Origin: Palsa-147 sp049279675 | Lineage (GTDB): Bacteria; Acidobacteriota; Terriglobia; Acidiferrales; UBA7541 | Direction of reading: 5' to 3' | DNA: 64,000 nucleotides | Assembly: GCA_049279675.1 (NCBI GenBank) | Contig: JBAPOP010000007.1 | Span: 4,064-68,063, forward strand | In this document: positions 15,918 to 24,852 of the stretch, in pieces | Numbering within the stretch: the stretch's first letter is position 1 | Layout: each line of letters opens with the position of its first letter | Translations under genes and position numbers: made by a program | Notes under the pieces: model-generated | Database searches by the model: none | Seen by the model: the letters and a program-made list of their open reading frames with translations, nothing else | Told to the model about the DNA's origin: nothing

Positions 15918-18281
15918 TTGAGAGGGAAGGCGTCACTTTCGATTTGGATTCTGCTCGCGGCGGCGTTCTTTTTGCCGTCCTGCGGCGGCGTTGTGAATAA
16001 CCCCGCTCCCTCTATCACTTCCATCTCCCCGACGAGTATCGATGCTGGACAGCCCGGCTTCACACTAACCGTGAATGGCAGCGGGTTCGCTCCGCAATCG
16101 CTGATTTATTGGAACGGGAATGCCATCTCGACGATCTTCCTAACCGGAAACCAGCTCCAAGCCACAATTCCGTCTTCGTTCATCTCTACGCCCGGTAGTT
16201 CGATTATCGAAGTACAAACTCCCGCGCCAGGTGGGGGCATTACAAGTCAGTTGACGTTTACCATCAATCCGGTCAGCAGCCCGATTCCGATCCTGAACTC
16301 GATCACGCCATCGTCTGCGCTGGCCGGGGGAAATCAATTCATAATGCATCTCGTTGGTAACAACTTCGAGGCGCAATCGTCTGTCACAATCAACGGTAAT
16401 GGCCAACAGACACAGTTTCTCGATAGCCAGGACTTGCAGGTGCAAATCCCTGCCACCGATCTGATTTCAGCCGGCACGCTTTCCGTGGCTGTGCTGAACC
16501 CTGCGCCCGGCGGGGGAACCTCGCAGACTCTTCCACTGACGATCACTTATGCCGTGCCGGCCGTCACCATGCTCTCGCCAACAAGCGTGGCCGCCGGTGG
16601 AAATTCTCAAACTCTCACTGTGACCGGGACAGGAATGACGCCCGCGACGGTGATCACGTTTAACGGCAATCCGCGGACCACCAATTACACGTCGAACGTC
16701 TCGGTGACCGCCGATCTGACCGAGTCCGATCTTTTTACGGCGCAGATCGCGCAGATCGAAGCCGTAAATCCCTCTCCCGGCGGCGGGACATCCGTAGCTG
16801 TTCTCTTCGCAGTAGATGGAATCGTGCCGTCGCTGGCCAGGCCGGGCTATACCGGATTGCCGGAGTTGGTTGACTATAGCTATCTCGGACTCGCGCCAAA
16901 TTCCGGCGTGGGCAACTTGAATCTCTCAGGTCCGTCGATCAATTCGAACGGCCGCTACGTTGCGTACGCCTCCGCGGCGAGCAATCTCATTTTCAATGAC
17001 ACGAACGGCAACCCAGATGTGTTTCTCGAGGACACTTGTTTCGCTACGACGACGTGCGTCCCTTCCACGCAACTGGTCAGCATCTCCGGAACGGCCGGGA
17101 ACGATGTCCCCGGCACGCAAGGAAATTCGGATAGTCTCGAGCCGTCGGTGAACTCGACGGGAGGATACATCGCGTTTTCCTCTCACGCGACCAATCTCGA
17201 TCCGAATTACCCTACCCTCAGTGGCACCACGCGACAGGTTTTCCTCCGCGGCGCATGCATCGGCTCAACTTCCAGCACGAATTGCACCACCGGATTCACC
17301 GAGTTGGTTTCTGTCGCCGCGGATGGCGTGAATCCCGCGAATGCCGACGCCACGCAGCCATCGGTTAGCACGGATGGCCGGTACGTTGCGTTTGTTTCGA
17401 CGGCGACGAACCTGATTCCAGGCTTGAATCCCGGCGGAACGGCGCAGGTCTACCTGCGCGACACATGCCTGAGCACCACGTCGACGTGCACGCCGACGAC
17501 GGAACTCATTTCTTCGCCTGATGGCGTCACGCCGGCTGACTCTCCCTCGTCGCAGCCATCGGTGGCCAGCGGCGGGCTTTATGTTTCATATACGACCGCG
17601 GCGTCGAATCTCATTAACGGCGTCGTTCCTTCATTCACGCAGATTTACCGCACGACGACTTGCATCTCTGGATTGGTCAATTGCGTTCCGGTAGTTACTC
17701 TCGTTTCCTCGAATGACGGCGTGACTCCGGCCAACGCGGCGAGTTCGGAATCCTCGATCACCAGCGATGGGCGCTACCTCGCCTTTGCATCCGCGGCGTC
17801 AAATCTTGTGCAAACGGCCTCATCTGGAGTCCAACAGATTTTTGTCCGCGATACTTGTGGCGCATTGATTGCCGGATGCACGGCGGCCACATCACTCGTT
17901 TCCATCGCCAACGACAACGTGACGCCCGGCAACGCGTTGAGCGAGGAGCCGACGATCAACTCGACGACTTCCGGCACCGGAGATGCGCAGTACATCGCGT
18001 TCTCGTCGTTATCAACGAACCTTACGACGAACACCACGAACGGATTCGAAAATGCCTTCGTGCGCAACACCTGCGCCAATGCCACCGCGTCCCCGACGTG
18101 CACGCCCGGCACTGTGCTCCTCAGCACGTCGCAAAACGGCACCCTTGCCAACAACGTTTCGCTGCATCCCGCCATCAGCGGAGATGGCCACACCGTGGCG
18201 TTCTTGTCACCGGCGACCAATCTCGTCTCGAACTACTCCACGGGTCTCGGCGACGTCTTCCTTGTCTCGACGTCTTTTTAG
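15918..18281 (+). CDS. Exported lipoprotein with three TIG domains and a beta-propeller
   Basis: The TTG at 15918 has AAGGAG eight bases upstream. Residues 1-22 are a lipoprotein signal (LLAAAFFLPSCGG). Three IPT/TIG domains follow (ITSISPTSIDAGQPGF, LNSITPSSALAGGN, VTMLSPTSVAAGGN; about residues 32-300), each closing with PAPGGGxS. From about residue 330 there are six similar blades with (S/N)xGRYVAFxSxATNL and DxC-x5-C pairs, resembling WD40-like TolB/PD40 propellers. This is a surface or periplasmic binding protein with no known ligand. Such proteins are frequent in Acidobacteriota. Confidence 0.8.
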   Translation: MRGKASLSIWILLAAAFFLPSCGGVVNNPAPSITSISPTSIDAGQPGFTLTVNGSGFAPQSLIYWNGNAISTIFLTGNQLQATIPSSFISTPGSSIIEVQTPAPGGGITSQLTFTINPVSSPIPILNSITPSSALAGGNQFIMHLVGNNFEAQSSVTINGNGQQTQFLDSQDLQVQIPATDLISAGTLSVAVLNPAPGGGTSQTLPLTITYAVPAVTMLSPTSVAAGGNSQTLTVTGTGMTPATVITFNGNPRTTNYTSNVSVTADLTESDLFTAQIAQIEAVNPSPGGGTSVAVLFAVDGIVPSLARPGYTGLPELVDYSYLGLAPNSGVGNLNLSGPSINSNGRYVAYASAASNLIFNDTNGNPDVFLEDTCFATTTCVPSTQLVSISGTAGNDVPGTQGNSDSLEPSVNSTGGYIAFSSHATNLDPNYPTLSGTTRQVFLRGACIGSTSSTNCTTGFTELVSVAADGVNPANADATQPSVSTDGRYVAFVSTATNLIPGLNPGGTAQVYLRDTCLSTTSTCTPTTELISSPDGVTPADSPSSQPSVASGGLYVSYTTAASNLINGVVPSFTQIYRTTTCISGLVNCVPVVTLVSSNDGVTPANAASSESSITSDGRYLAFASAASNLVQTASSGVQQIFVRDTCGALIAGCTAATSLVSIANDNVTPGNALSEEPTINSTTSGTGDAQYIAFSSLSTNLTTNTTNGFENAFVRNTCANATASPTCTPGTVLLSTSQNGTLANNVSLHPAISGDGHTVAFLSPATNLVSNYSTGLGDVFLVSTSF

Positions 18282-18308
18282 GAATCTATTTCCAGAGGAT
18301 TCGAAGCT

Positions 18309-19205
18309 TTACGAGCGTGCGGCGGAGCGCTGCATGATAGCGCTGCGCGTCTTGCTTAGCGTGAAGGTAAGCGACTCTCGCGGGATGCTTTTGACGAAGG
18401 GTCCGACCATCCAGCCTAGCCCGGTCGGAATGTCGCGAGTCAACGAAATGGAGCGGCATTCCGCGTAGGTGCCGCCGTCTTTTTCCTGAAATCGCCAGTA
18501 CGTCTGCATCCGCCAGAGGAAGCCGTTGTCGTCTCCGATGGGCTTCAGTTTCTCATCGCGAGTACCCGCGTTTTCGACTTCCTGTATTCGTGTCGTGTGC
18601 GAGCGGCTCGTCGCGCGCGTGGCGTCCAGCAATTGGTAGTGAACGTCGTGCTCGGTGTCGAGAATGGAAGTAACGACTTCCCGCCTGTAAAGACGGAAAT
18701 AAACGACGAAATCGTTTCCGTCGCGGCTCAATATTTTTGAGGACACCACATCCGGCTGAAAAAACTTCTGATGTTCGTTGTAGTCTTCTTCGAACGAAAG
18801 CGTTTGCCGCAGCGTCGCGCCGGGAATGAAAACCGTCGCGATCCAGTCGTGGACCAATCCATCCGGCACAGCAATCGACTTTCCGGCGTCCAGCGTCTCG
18901 AGCGGTTCGATGATCACCTCGCCGCGCCGCAAACGCTGGAGTGCTGCCGCGCGCTGGTCAACCGGGAGACGATCGATCCAAAGGAACGCCGCTTGATTCG
19001 CGTCGAGCCCATCCATTTTTATTTCCGAGAGTTGTACGTAATGCCCGAAAGCGTCCACGGTCTGCGATTTCAGGCGCGCGGCGTTCGTGGGTTCCGGACT
19101 CATGAGTGCCGCCAGAACCAGGACGATGGAGGCGATTCCCGCCACCTGCCGTCGATTCCTGCGGGTGACAGATTTGCTCGCCTTTGAATTGCGCTTCATT
19201 TCCAT
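18309..19205 (-). CDS. Exported protein of unknown function
   Basis: From the ATG at 19205 the protein has an N-terminal basic stretch and a membrane/signal segment (VAGIASIVLVLAALM). The body contains VDAFGHYVQLSEIKMDG, GLVHDWIATVFIPGATLRQT, FVVYFRLYRREVVTSILDTE and SLTRDIPTGLGWMVGPFVKS, with a pattern like a SRPBCC/START-type lipid-binding fold seen in other acidobacterial exported proteins. I assign no function. The frame is open to 19340 but the first 45 residues lack protein-like character. It is convergent with the TIG lipoprotein. Confidence 0.65.
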   Translation of the reverse strand: MEMKRNSKASKSVTRRNRRQVAGIASIVLVLAALMSPEPTNAARLKSQTVDAFGHYVQLSEIKMDGLDANQAAFLWIDRLPVDQRAAALQRLRRGEVIIEPLETLDAGKSIAVPDGLVHDWIATVFIPGATLRQTLSFEEDYNEHQKFFQPDVVSSKILSRDGNDFVVYFRLYRREVVTSILDTEHDVHYQLLDATRATSRSHTTRIQEVENAGTRDEKLKPIGDDNGFLWRMQTYWRFQEKDGGTYAECRSISLTRDIPTGLGWMVGPFVKSIPRESLTFTLSKTRSAIMQRSAARS

Positions 19206-19563
19206 AGAGTTAGACGCTGCAGGCTGGCTCACACATCGATTATTGCATGCGAGTAGCCGCGCTCGACTCTTTGGATGCTGTGGAACGGAGGGCGGGGTCT
19301 CGGAACCGGACTGACGGTGGGTGTATACCATTTGGCCCACTCTGTCAGCGGGGGGTCAGGAGGGGTACGCCGACAGGGTGGGCTTGGACGGGTTGGAAGC
19401 GTGCCCCGGCTCCTCTCGAAGCCGTCGTCCCCGCAACGCAGCCCCCAACCCGCACTGACATGATAGAAACCGGACCGGTTCGGAGGAATGGTTCGGAAGA
19501 CTCATTTCGCACGTACCAGGGGTACAGTACCCGGTCGACGTTGATGTTTATGAACGTGGATCG
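19206..19563. other. Gene-free spacer with a short palindrome
   Basis: No recognisable gene in 358 bases. GGGTAC-A-GTACCC (19520-19532) is a perfect palindrome, preceded by GTACC at 19513; it could bind a regulator. It lies between two minus-strand genes, in the possible promoter area of the gene ending at 18309. Confidence 0.5.
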
Positions 19564-20061
19564 CTAAGGCTTTGAAGAATTAGGGCTTGCCGGCGGCGGA
19601 GTACTCGCTGGTGGCGGCGTGGTAGTTGATGCCGGGGCTTTGGTACTCGGTGGTGGCTGTGTCGAAGTCGGCGAAGGCTGTGTGGAAGTCGGAGCCGGCT
19701 GCGTTGGAAGGTCCTTGGAAGGGCTGGCGGGAATTCGCAGAGTGACCTTCGTTGTCTTCCCGGTTTGCAGCCGGACGTTTCTTTCCCACGGCGACCAGAT
19801 GCCTAAGTACGATGCCCGAAGATCATAGGCGCCCGGCAAGAAACGTTGGAATGAGAATCGCCCTTCTTGGTCGGCTAAGGCTGCATGTGGATGCTCGCCG
19901 TTGCCAGATTCCTGCACGATCACTCGCGCCAAAGCCACGGGTTTATCGTCCAGTCCGTAAACGACGCCTTCGATGGTGCTCGTGACGTCACGGGGATTCG
20001 CGGGCGCTGCCACAAGACACAATAATGCGGCGATGCAGACCGCCGAGATAAACTTTGACAA
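19564..20061 (-). CDS. Exported carboxypeptidase-regulatory-like (Cna_B-type) protein
   Basis: A 165-residue protein starting with TTG at 20061, with AAAGGGGG before it. It has a signal peptide (MSKFISAVCIAALLCLVAA), then one regulatory-like beta-sandwich: TIEGVVYGLDDKPVALARVI, DQEGRFSFQRFLPGAYDLRA, GKTTKVTLRIP. The last 55 residues are Pro/Thr/Ser low-complexity (repeated TQPxPTSTQP), a likely disordered or wall-spanning tail. The fold is common in acidobacterial surface proteins; the binding partner is unknown. Confidence 0.75.
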   Translation of the reverse strand: MSKFISAVCIAALLCLVAAPANPRDVTSTIEGVVYGLDDKPVALARVIVQESGNGEHPHAALADQEGRFSFQRFLPGAYDLRASYLGIWSPWERNVRLQTGKTTKVTLRIPASPSKDLPTQPAPTSTQPSPTSTQPPPSTKAPASTTTPPPASTPPPASPNSSKP

Positions 20062-20210
20062 CTGACCCCCTTTCCCGCCCGCTCACATTCTATCGCGCCT
20101 GGCGGCCGCGACGGAGGCTCTGCGCCGTAAAGGTAAGCCCACTCGTGCGAGCGCGCTATCGCAACTAAGCTGCTTGGTCAATCAGCTTGATCGTGCGGAT
20201 GCACTAGAAC

Positions 20211-20280
20211 TGTCATTCCGAGGAGCGAAGCGACGAGGAATCTCCCTTTTGTTTCTGCCATTCCGAAGGGGATTCTTCGT
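20211..20280. repeat. Dispersed intergenic repeat (CATTCCGAGGAGCGAAG type)
   Basis: The run TGTCATTCCGAGGAGCGAAG followed by CGACGAGGAATCTC is a pattern I recall from intergenic repeats in Acidobacteriota and other bacteria. A related partial unit, CCATTCCGAAGGGGATTC, follows at 20258-20276. It sits downstream of the SIS-domain gene. Confidence 0.55.
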
Positions 20281-20305
20281 CCGCGCGAGCAGAACAACCG
20301 CCACG

Positions 20306-21406
20306 CTACAGCTTGTAGACTTTATGCGCTCGCGCGTGAGCATCCTGATCTTGCCGCCCCGAGTCGGCGTTCACGCCGCGGGCGATGGCGATGTAGTAGG
20401 TCAATAGTTGCAGCGGAACGAGATGAATGAATGGCGCGAGCCACACCGCCATTTCCGGCAAGACGATAACGTGCTCGGCGGCGACGTCGCGATTCGCATC
20501 GGGCACCGTCACAGCTACCCGCAACATCCCAAGCTCGCCCGCCGCGCGAAGAATCGTGCGCGCGCGCTCATCGCCAGGCTCCCCTGTCAGCATCGCGACG
20601 ATCGCGCCGCGCGAATCAATTTCCGAGAATGGGCCGTGCAGAAGCTCTTCGGTTTCGAAGCCTTCCGCGGCGATGTAACTCGTCTCTTTATTTTTCAGCG
20701 CGGCTTCGGTCGCTGTCGCCCAGCACGTCCCTGAACCGAAAAAGATGAGCCGCTGCTTCACCGAGACTTGCTTGGCAATCTCGCGGATCTTGATTTCGCT
20801 GCGGAGCGCTTGGCGCATCAGAGATGGAACTTTTTCGAGCGCCGCGTCCGCGCTAGTTGCATCCTTGATCAGGCCACGTTGTTCGAGAATGGCGAGAATA
20901 AATTTCGCGAGCGCCCCGAGCGCCGTCGTGTAGCTCTTCGTGTACGCGAACGCGAGTTCCTGCTCGCACGTTTCGATATGAAAGTCTGCGCCCTGAATTC
21001 CGTCGCCGGATTTTTGTCCCGTGACGGCAATCGTCATCGCCCCTGCCGCTTTCGCGGCGCGAAGGGCTTCCACCGATTTCGTCGTCGTGCCGGTGTGCGT
21101 GATTACGACGGCAACGTCGTCAGGACCGAGCGCGAGCGGATAGTGCACGAATTCAAACGATTGCTCGGCCCGCGCGGATGCTCGCCCGCCCGAATGGAAT
21201 CGCATCCAGCGCTCGCAAACATTCGCCGCATTCAGCGATGTCCCGATACCGATGAACACGAAGCGTTTCTTGCCGGCCGCTGCGTTCGCGGCATCCTCGA
21301 TTTTCGTTCGCTGCTTCGCGAAGACCTGCTCGATCAAATCCGGCTGCGCTTGAATGGCGTCGTACAGGAAAAATGGGTGTGCGATTCGCGTTTCTGGCAT
21401 TTGCAT
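20306..21406 (-). CDS. Double SIS-domain sugar-phosphate protein (GlmS/AgaS-like isomerase)
   Basis: The 366-residue protein has two SIS domains like the isomerase half of GlmS and the AgaS group. The first shows FVFIGIGTSLNAANVCERW and VITHTGTTTKSVEALRAAK; the second IFFGSGTCWATATEAALKN and FETEELLHGPFSEID. It lacks the N-terminal glutaminase domain, so it would not make glucosamine-6-P from glutamine; deamination or isomerisation of amino-sugar phosphates, or sugar-phosphate sensing, is likely. No sugar operon surrounds it. Confidence 0.8.
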   Translation of the reverse strand: MQMPETRIAHPFFLYDAIQAQPDLIEQVFAKQRTKIEDAANAAAGKKRFVFIGIGTSLNAANVCERWMRFHSGGRASARAEQSFEFVHYPLALGPDDVAVVITHTGTTTKSVEALRAAKAAGAMTIAVTGQKSGDGIQGADFHIETCEQELAFAYTKSYTTALGALAKFILAILEQRGLIKDATSADAALEKVPSLMRQALRSEIKIREIAKQVSVKQRLIFFGSGTCWATATEAALKNKETSYIAAEGFETEELLHGPFSEIDSRGAIVAMLTGEPGDERARTILRAAGELGMLRVAVTVPDANRDVAAEHVIVLPEMAVWLAPFIHLVPLQLLTYYIAIARGVNADSGRQDQDAHARAHKVYKL

Positions 21407-21478
21407 CTTCTCCGGCGGCAGTGTATCCGATAGACTCGCGAAGCGCGAACGCCAATTTCGCGTAAGCGGGAGGAAGCA

Positions 21479-21739
21479 ATGCCTCGCTATCTATCGCAGC
21501 ACACACTCGGGTGCCTCACGCGGCAGGGCGTCGAGGAACTGACTGCGAGACTCAACGCCGCCACCGCCGTCCGCGCGCGCCGTGTCCTCCTCGCCATGCA
21601 TGAGGGAAAGCTGCTCGTCGAATTCGATGCCGCGAATCGGGAAGAATTGGAGAAGTGGCTCACGGCGGAGCAATTCCATTTCGATTGGGTGTTTCGAATC
21701 GATTACGAAGCAAGCGGCGGCAATCTCGTTCCAATCTGA
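21479..21739 (+). CDS. Small protein of unknown function
   Basis: An 86-residue protein with an ATG at 21479 and GGGAGGAAG just upstream. It reads as one alpha/beta domain: MPRYLSQHTLGCLTRQGVEE, a basic helix VRARRVLLAMHEGKLLVEFD, REELEKWLTAEQFHFDWVFR. The layout is a little like small ferredoxin-like DUF4242 proteins, but the match is only a general impression. It is divergent from the SIS gene with a 72-base gap. Confidence 0.65.
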   Translation: MPRYLSQHTLGCLTRQGVEELTARLNAATAVRARRVLLAMHEGKLLVEFDAANREELEKWLTAEQFHFDWVFRIDYEASGGNLVPI

Positions 21740-21836
21740 CGCACGGTCGCGAAGTCAAGGTGAGTGGCGCAGGCCGCTGCCGCAGATGTCCCTTTTTATT
21801 TCACGCAAAATTTTGCGACTGGAATTCCGCGCCCGA

Positions 21837-22355
21837 TCAGTGCAGTTGGTTCTGTTCGACGCCGTTGTGCCGCGCTTCGTCTTCAAGCGCGCTGATTTTG
21901 CCGAGCAAATCCTGTTTCTGCTGGCCTAGCTTCTGGATTTCCGCCTGCCAATCCGCGTGCCTCATGCGATATTCCTGCACGCCCTTATTGGGCGGCGTCT
22001 CGCCATTGAGCGCAGCCTGATACGAGGCGATCTGCTGATCGATTCCGCCGACCTGGTTGTTCAGTTTGCCGATCTGAGTCCGGTACCAGTTCGCATTTTT
22101 TCCAGCGACGGGTTTCGTCTTTACAGGTTTTGTCTTTGGCGCCTTGCCCGCATTCGGCGCTGGCGCAGGGGCCGCGTGCCCATTGAAATCATCATTCGTC
22201 CAAACTTTCTTCGTTGCAAGTTGGCTTGGCGCGCTGGACGTCTCAGAAGTTGCGGCGGGCGCCGGCGCGGGCTGCTGGTCCTGCGCGCGCGATGGGGGTG
22301 CAAAAGCTAGGATAGCGAATGAAAGTGACGTTGTGAAAATGAGCCGGATGCGCAT
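21837..22355 (-). CDS. Exported coiled-coil protein with a KKVWTNDDF motif
   Basis: A 172-residue protein with a signal peptide (MRIRLIFTTSLSFAILAFA, cleavage near SRAQ), a Pro/Ala/Gln-rich linker, the short motif KKVWTNDDF at residues 49-57, and a C-terminal coiled coil (about 85-170) rich in Gln/Glu. I recall the VWTNDD motif from other acidobacterial exported proteins. The function is unknown; the shape suggests a periplasmic scaffold or envelope protein. Confidence 0.65.
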   Translation of the reverse strand: MRIRLIFTTSLSFAILAFAPPSRAQDQQPAPAPAATSETSSAPSQLATKKVWTNDDFNGHAAPAPAPNAGKAPKTKPVKTKPVAGKNANWYRTQIGKLNNQVGGIDQQIASYQAALNGETPPNKGVQEYRMRHADWQAEIQKLGQQKQDLLGKISALEDEARHNGVEQNQLH

Positions 22356-22431
22356 AGCGCCTCCTATGTAAGCCCATTGTCAGCCTGAAAGTTCACGGCT
22401 CGCGATTGAATTGGCCCGCAGTTTCCAAATC

Positions 22432-23355
22432 TTACGGGTCGCCCATAGCGCCATGCGCCAATTCGTTTCGCACCAGCGTGAGAGCTTGCGCCGGAGGGCC
22501 GATACGCCGGTAACGCGTTGTATCCGTGATCTCGTGAGCTTCAAATGGGAAGAGAAATTTTCTTCCAGTGTAATCGTACTGCACCCGAGTGGGCGCCCAA
22601 AAGCCGCGCGCCACTTCTGTGTTGTCGATCGAGAATCGCGCGCCGCGATAAAGTTTCCCGAGCAATCCTCCGCCGAAACTCACATCTCGAATAATTTCCG
22701 CTTCGCCGTGCACGATGTTTCCGGATGCATCGTCCACCCAGATTTTCACTCGCGCGTGTGTCAGGACGGCTTCGGGCGTGGTCTGCGCCACGTAATTGGG
22801 ATCGGGTTCAAGCGCAATAACGTCCAGCAACCGGCCGTCGCGCGTTTCGTGGCCACCCCAGGTCACGTGAAATGCTTTTCGCGCCGCCTCCACAAGGTCG
22901 CGGCGGTCCTTCATTTTTTTCTGCCACTTCGCGTACGCCGCCTGTTGCCGGGCGTCCTTCGGATTAATCGAGATCTCGAGCACTTGCTCCCAGTCACGTA
23001 ATTGCTTCCGGTACACCTCAGCATCCACCGGCTTCCCGTCCTCTTTGATTAGCAAACGCAGCGTTCCTGTGCCAGTCGGAACCACGCGAAATGTTTTGTC
23101 ATCGACGACGCGCCGATCCGTGCCGTTGAGCATCGAGTGGTGCTCGATACGTTCGTATTCGTCCATCGCGGCGTCGTTGTTATGCAAGGCGGCGATGATG
23201 CGATCGCCGAGAGCCTTGAGTTCGGCGTCGGAAGGCGGACCGGATTGATCGGCGCCGGCGGAATATGCGTTGATCGCTGGAACCGGCGCCATCGCAAGGC
23301 AGACGAGTGCCGCGCAAGCGATTGACGCGGTCGAATTGAGCAGGATCTTCCTCAT
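22432..23355 (-). CDS. Exported protein of unknown function (LolA-like pattern)
   Basis: From the ATG at 23355 there is a signal peptide (MRKILLNSTASIACAALVC), then about 285 residues with MDEYERIEHHSML, HVTWGGHETRDGRLLDVIAL, ARVKIWVDDASGNIVHGE and DNTEVARGFWAPTRVQYDYT. Lines such as LEPDPNYVAQ and KIWVDDASGNIVHGEAEI resemble outer-membrane lipoprotein-sorting/LolA-like sandwich proteins. It is divergent from the permease pair; 208 bases separate them. No partner gene confirms a role. Confidence 0.65.
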   Translation of the reverse strand: MRKILLNSTASIACAALVCLAMAPVPAINAYSAGADQSGPPSDAELKALGDRIIAALHNNDAAMDEYERIEHHSMLNGTDRRVVDDKTFRVVPTGTGTLRLLIKEDGKPVDAEVYRKQLRDWEQVLEISINPKDARQQAAYAKWQKKMKDRRDLVEAARKAFHVTWGGHETRDGRLLDVIALEPDPNYVAQTTPEAVLTHARVKIWVDDASGNIVHGEAEIIRDVSFGGGLLGKLYRGARFSIDNTEVARGFWAPTRVQYDYTGRKFLFPFEAHEITDTTRYRRIGPPAQALTLVRNELAHGAMGDP

Positions 23356-23547
23356 GATTTTCCCGGCTCGCGACTCCCCGTATCTCGGATTCGTCTGGCC
23401 AGGTTCCAGTTGCAGGAACATTGTAAGCTGCTTATCCGTTTGTGCTTCCGGGAAGCCTCTGGACTGTGCGCTCTGGAACTTGCGGATTCCGCGGGATCAC
23501 CGATATTCGTCGGAATCGATGCGCACCATTCCCGCCGTTCTCCCGTC

Positions 23548-23553
23548 TATAAT
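23548..23553 (+). promoter_or_regulatory. -10 box of the permease operon
   Basis: A perfect TATAAT ends 10 bases before the ATG at 23564. No good -35 is seen at the right spacing. There is no Shine-Dalgarno site between it and the ATG, so the transcript would have almost no leader. Confidence 0.5.
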
Positions 23554-23563
23554 GAGAAACGCC

Positions 23564-24829
23564 ATGGATCGCACTCAGCTCAAGGCCTCCGCGCACAATA
23601 CAGGCGTCGCTCTGCGCGAGACCGTTGTGCTCGCTCTCGACACGCTTCGCGCCCATAAACTCCGTAGTTCCTTGACGTTACTCGGGGTAATTCTCGCCGT
23701 TGCCACGCTGGTCTCGGTGATGTCCGTCCTGAACGGCCTCAATCTTTACGTCGCCGACAAGGTGGCGAATCTTGGCGCGAATGCCTTTATCGTCGATCGA
23801 GTCGGCATCGTCACGAACATGGAGCAATGGACAAAGGCTCGCAAGCGCCCGCCTCTCGATATGGGCGATCTCGATGCCCTGCGCGCGGGAATGTCGCTGG
23901 CTACGAATATTGCCGGATCGATGCAGACCGTCGCGGACGTCCGCAACGCCAACGAGCTTCGCGAAAACGTGACCATCCTGGGCACTTCACCCAGCTATGC
24001 CGGGATCCGTGATATCGGAGTTTCCTCCGGCCGCTTGCTCACGGATGTGGACGAGGAGCACCGTTCTTCGGTCTGCGTTATCGGACCGGACGTCTCGAAC
24101 CAGTTCTTCCCAGGCAGCGATCCCATCGGCAAGGAAATTCGCGCTGGGGCGGAACAGTACGAAGTCGTCGGCGTCGCCACCGCGCGCGGCACCATCCTCG
24201 GGCAATCACTCGATAATTTCATCATGATGCCGCTCGGGACCTACCGGAAAGGCTGGCTCGCGCCGCTTGATTCGGTGAGCGTCTTCATTCAAGCGCCGAG
24301 CCCCGATCTGATGCCCGAATCGGAAGATGAAGCGCGCGTGATTATGCGCGCGCGCCGCCACGTTCCATACGACGCGGAGGATAATTTCGCCGTCATCGCG
24401 CCCAATTCGATCACGGGGCTCTGGAACCGGATCACGGGAAATGTGTTCGCCATCGCCATTTGGATCACGTCAGTCTTCCTCGTTGTTGGCGGCATCGTCA
24501 TCATGAACATCATGCTCGCCAGCGTGACGGAGCGAACGCGCGAAATCGGATTGCGCAAGTCTCTCGGCGCGCGCCGCGTTCATATCCTCATGCAATTTCT
24601 GGTCGAATCGTCGCTCCTTTCCGCGACGGGCGGCTTCGTGGGCGTCGCTCTCGCGCTCGCGATCTCATTTCTCGTCCGCTCCACGACGTCTCTCCCGATT
24701 TCGACGCCGTTTTTCACCATCGCCATCGCGCTGACGCTTTCAACCGTCATCGGCCTATTTTTTGGCATCTATCCGGCCATGCGCGCGGCGAGGCTCGATC
24801 CAATCGAAGCTTTGCGCGCGGAAGCTTAG
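23564..24829 (+). CDS. MacB/FtsX-type ABC permease, first of two
   Basis: A 421-residue protein with one N-terminal transmembrane helix (LRSSLTLLGVILAVATLVSV), a periplasmic MacB_PCD domain (about residues 45-290), and a C-terminal FtsX block of three helices (ITSVFLVVGGIVIMNIMLAS, FVGVALALAISFLV, LTLSTVIGLFFGIYPAMRA), ending DPIEALRAEA. TERTREIGLRKSLGARR is the family's cytoplasmic signature. Such permeases need an ATPase (MacB/LolD-like), which is not in this operon. The start at 23564 follows a TATAAT and gives a natural N-terminus; the frame is open further upstream. Confidence 0.85.
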   Translation: MDRTQLKASAHNTGVALRETVVLALDTLRAHKLRSSLTLLGVILAVATLVSVMSVLNGLNLYVADKVANLGANAFIVDRVGIVTNMEQWTKARKRPPLDMGDLDALRAGMSLATNIAGSMQTVADVRNANELRENVTILGTSPSYAGIRDIGVSSGRLLTDVDEEHRSSVCVIGPDVSNQFFPGSDPIGKEIRAGAEQYEVVGVATARGTILGQSLDNFIMMPLGTYRKGWLAPLDSVSVFIQAPSPDLMPESEDEARVIMRARRHVPYDAEDNFAVIAPNSITGLWNRITGNVFAIAIWITSVFLVVGGIVIMNIMLASVTERTREIGLRKSLGARRVHILMQFLVESSLLSATGGFVGVALALAISFLVRSTTSLPISTPFFTIAIALTLSTVIGLFFGIYPAMRAARLDPIEALRAEA

Positions 24830-24852
24830 AGAATGAAATTTAGAGAATTTCA

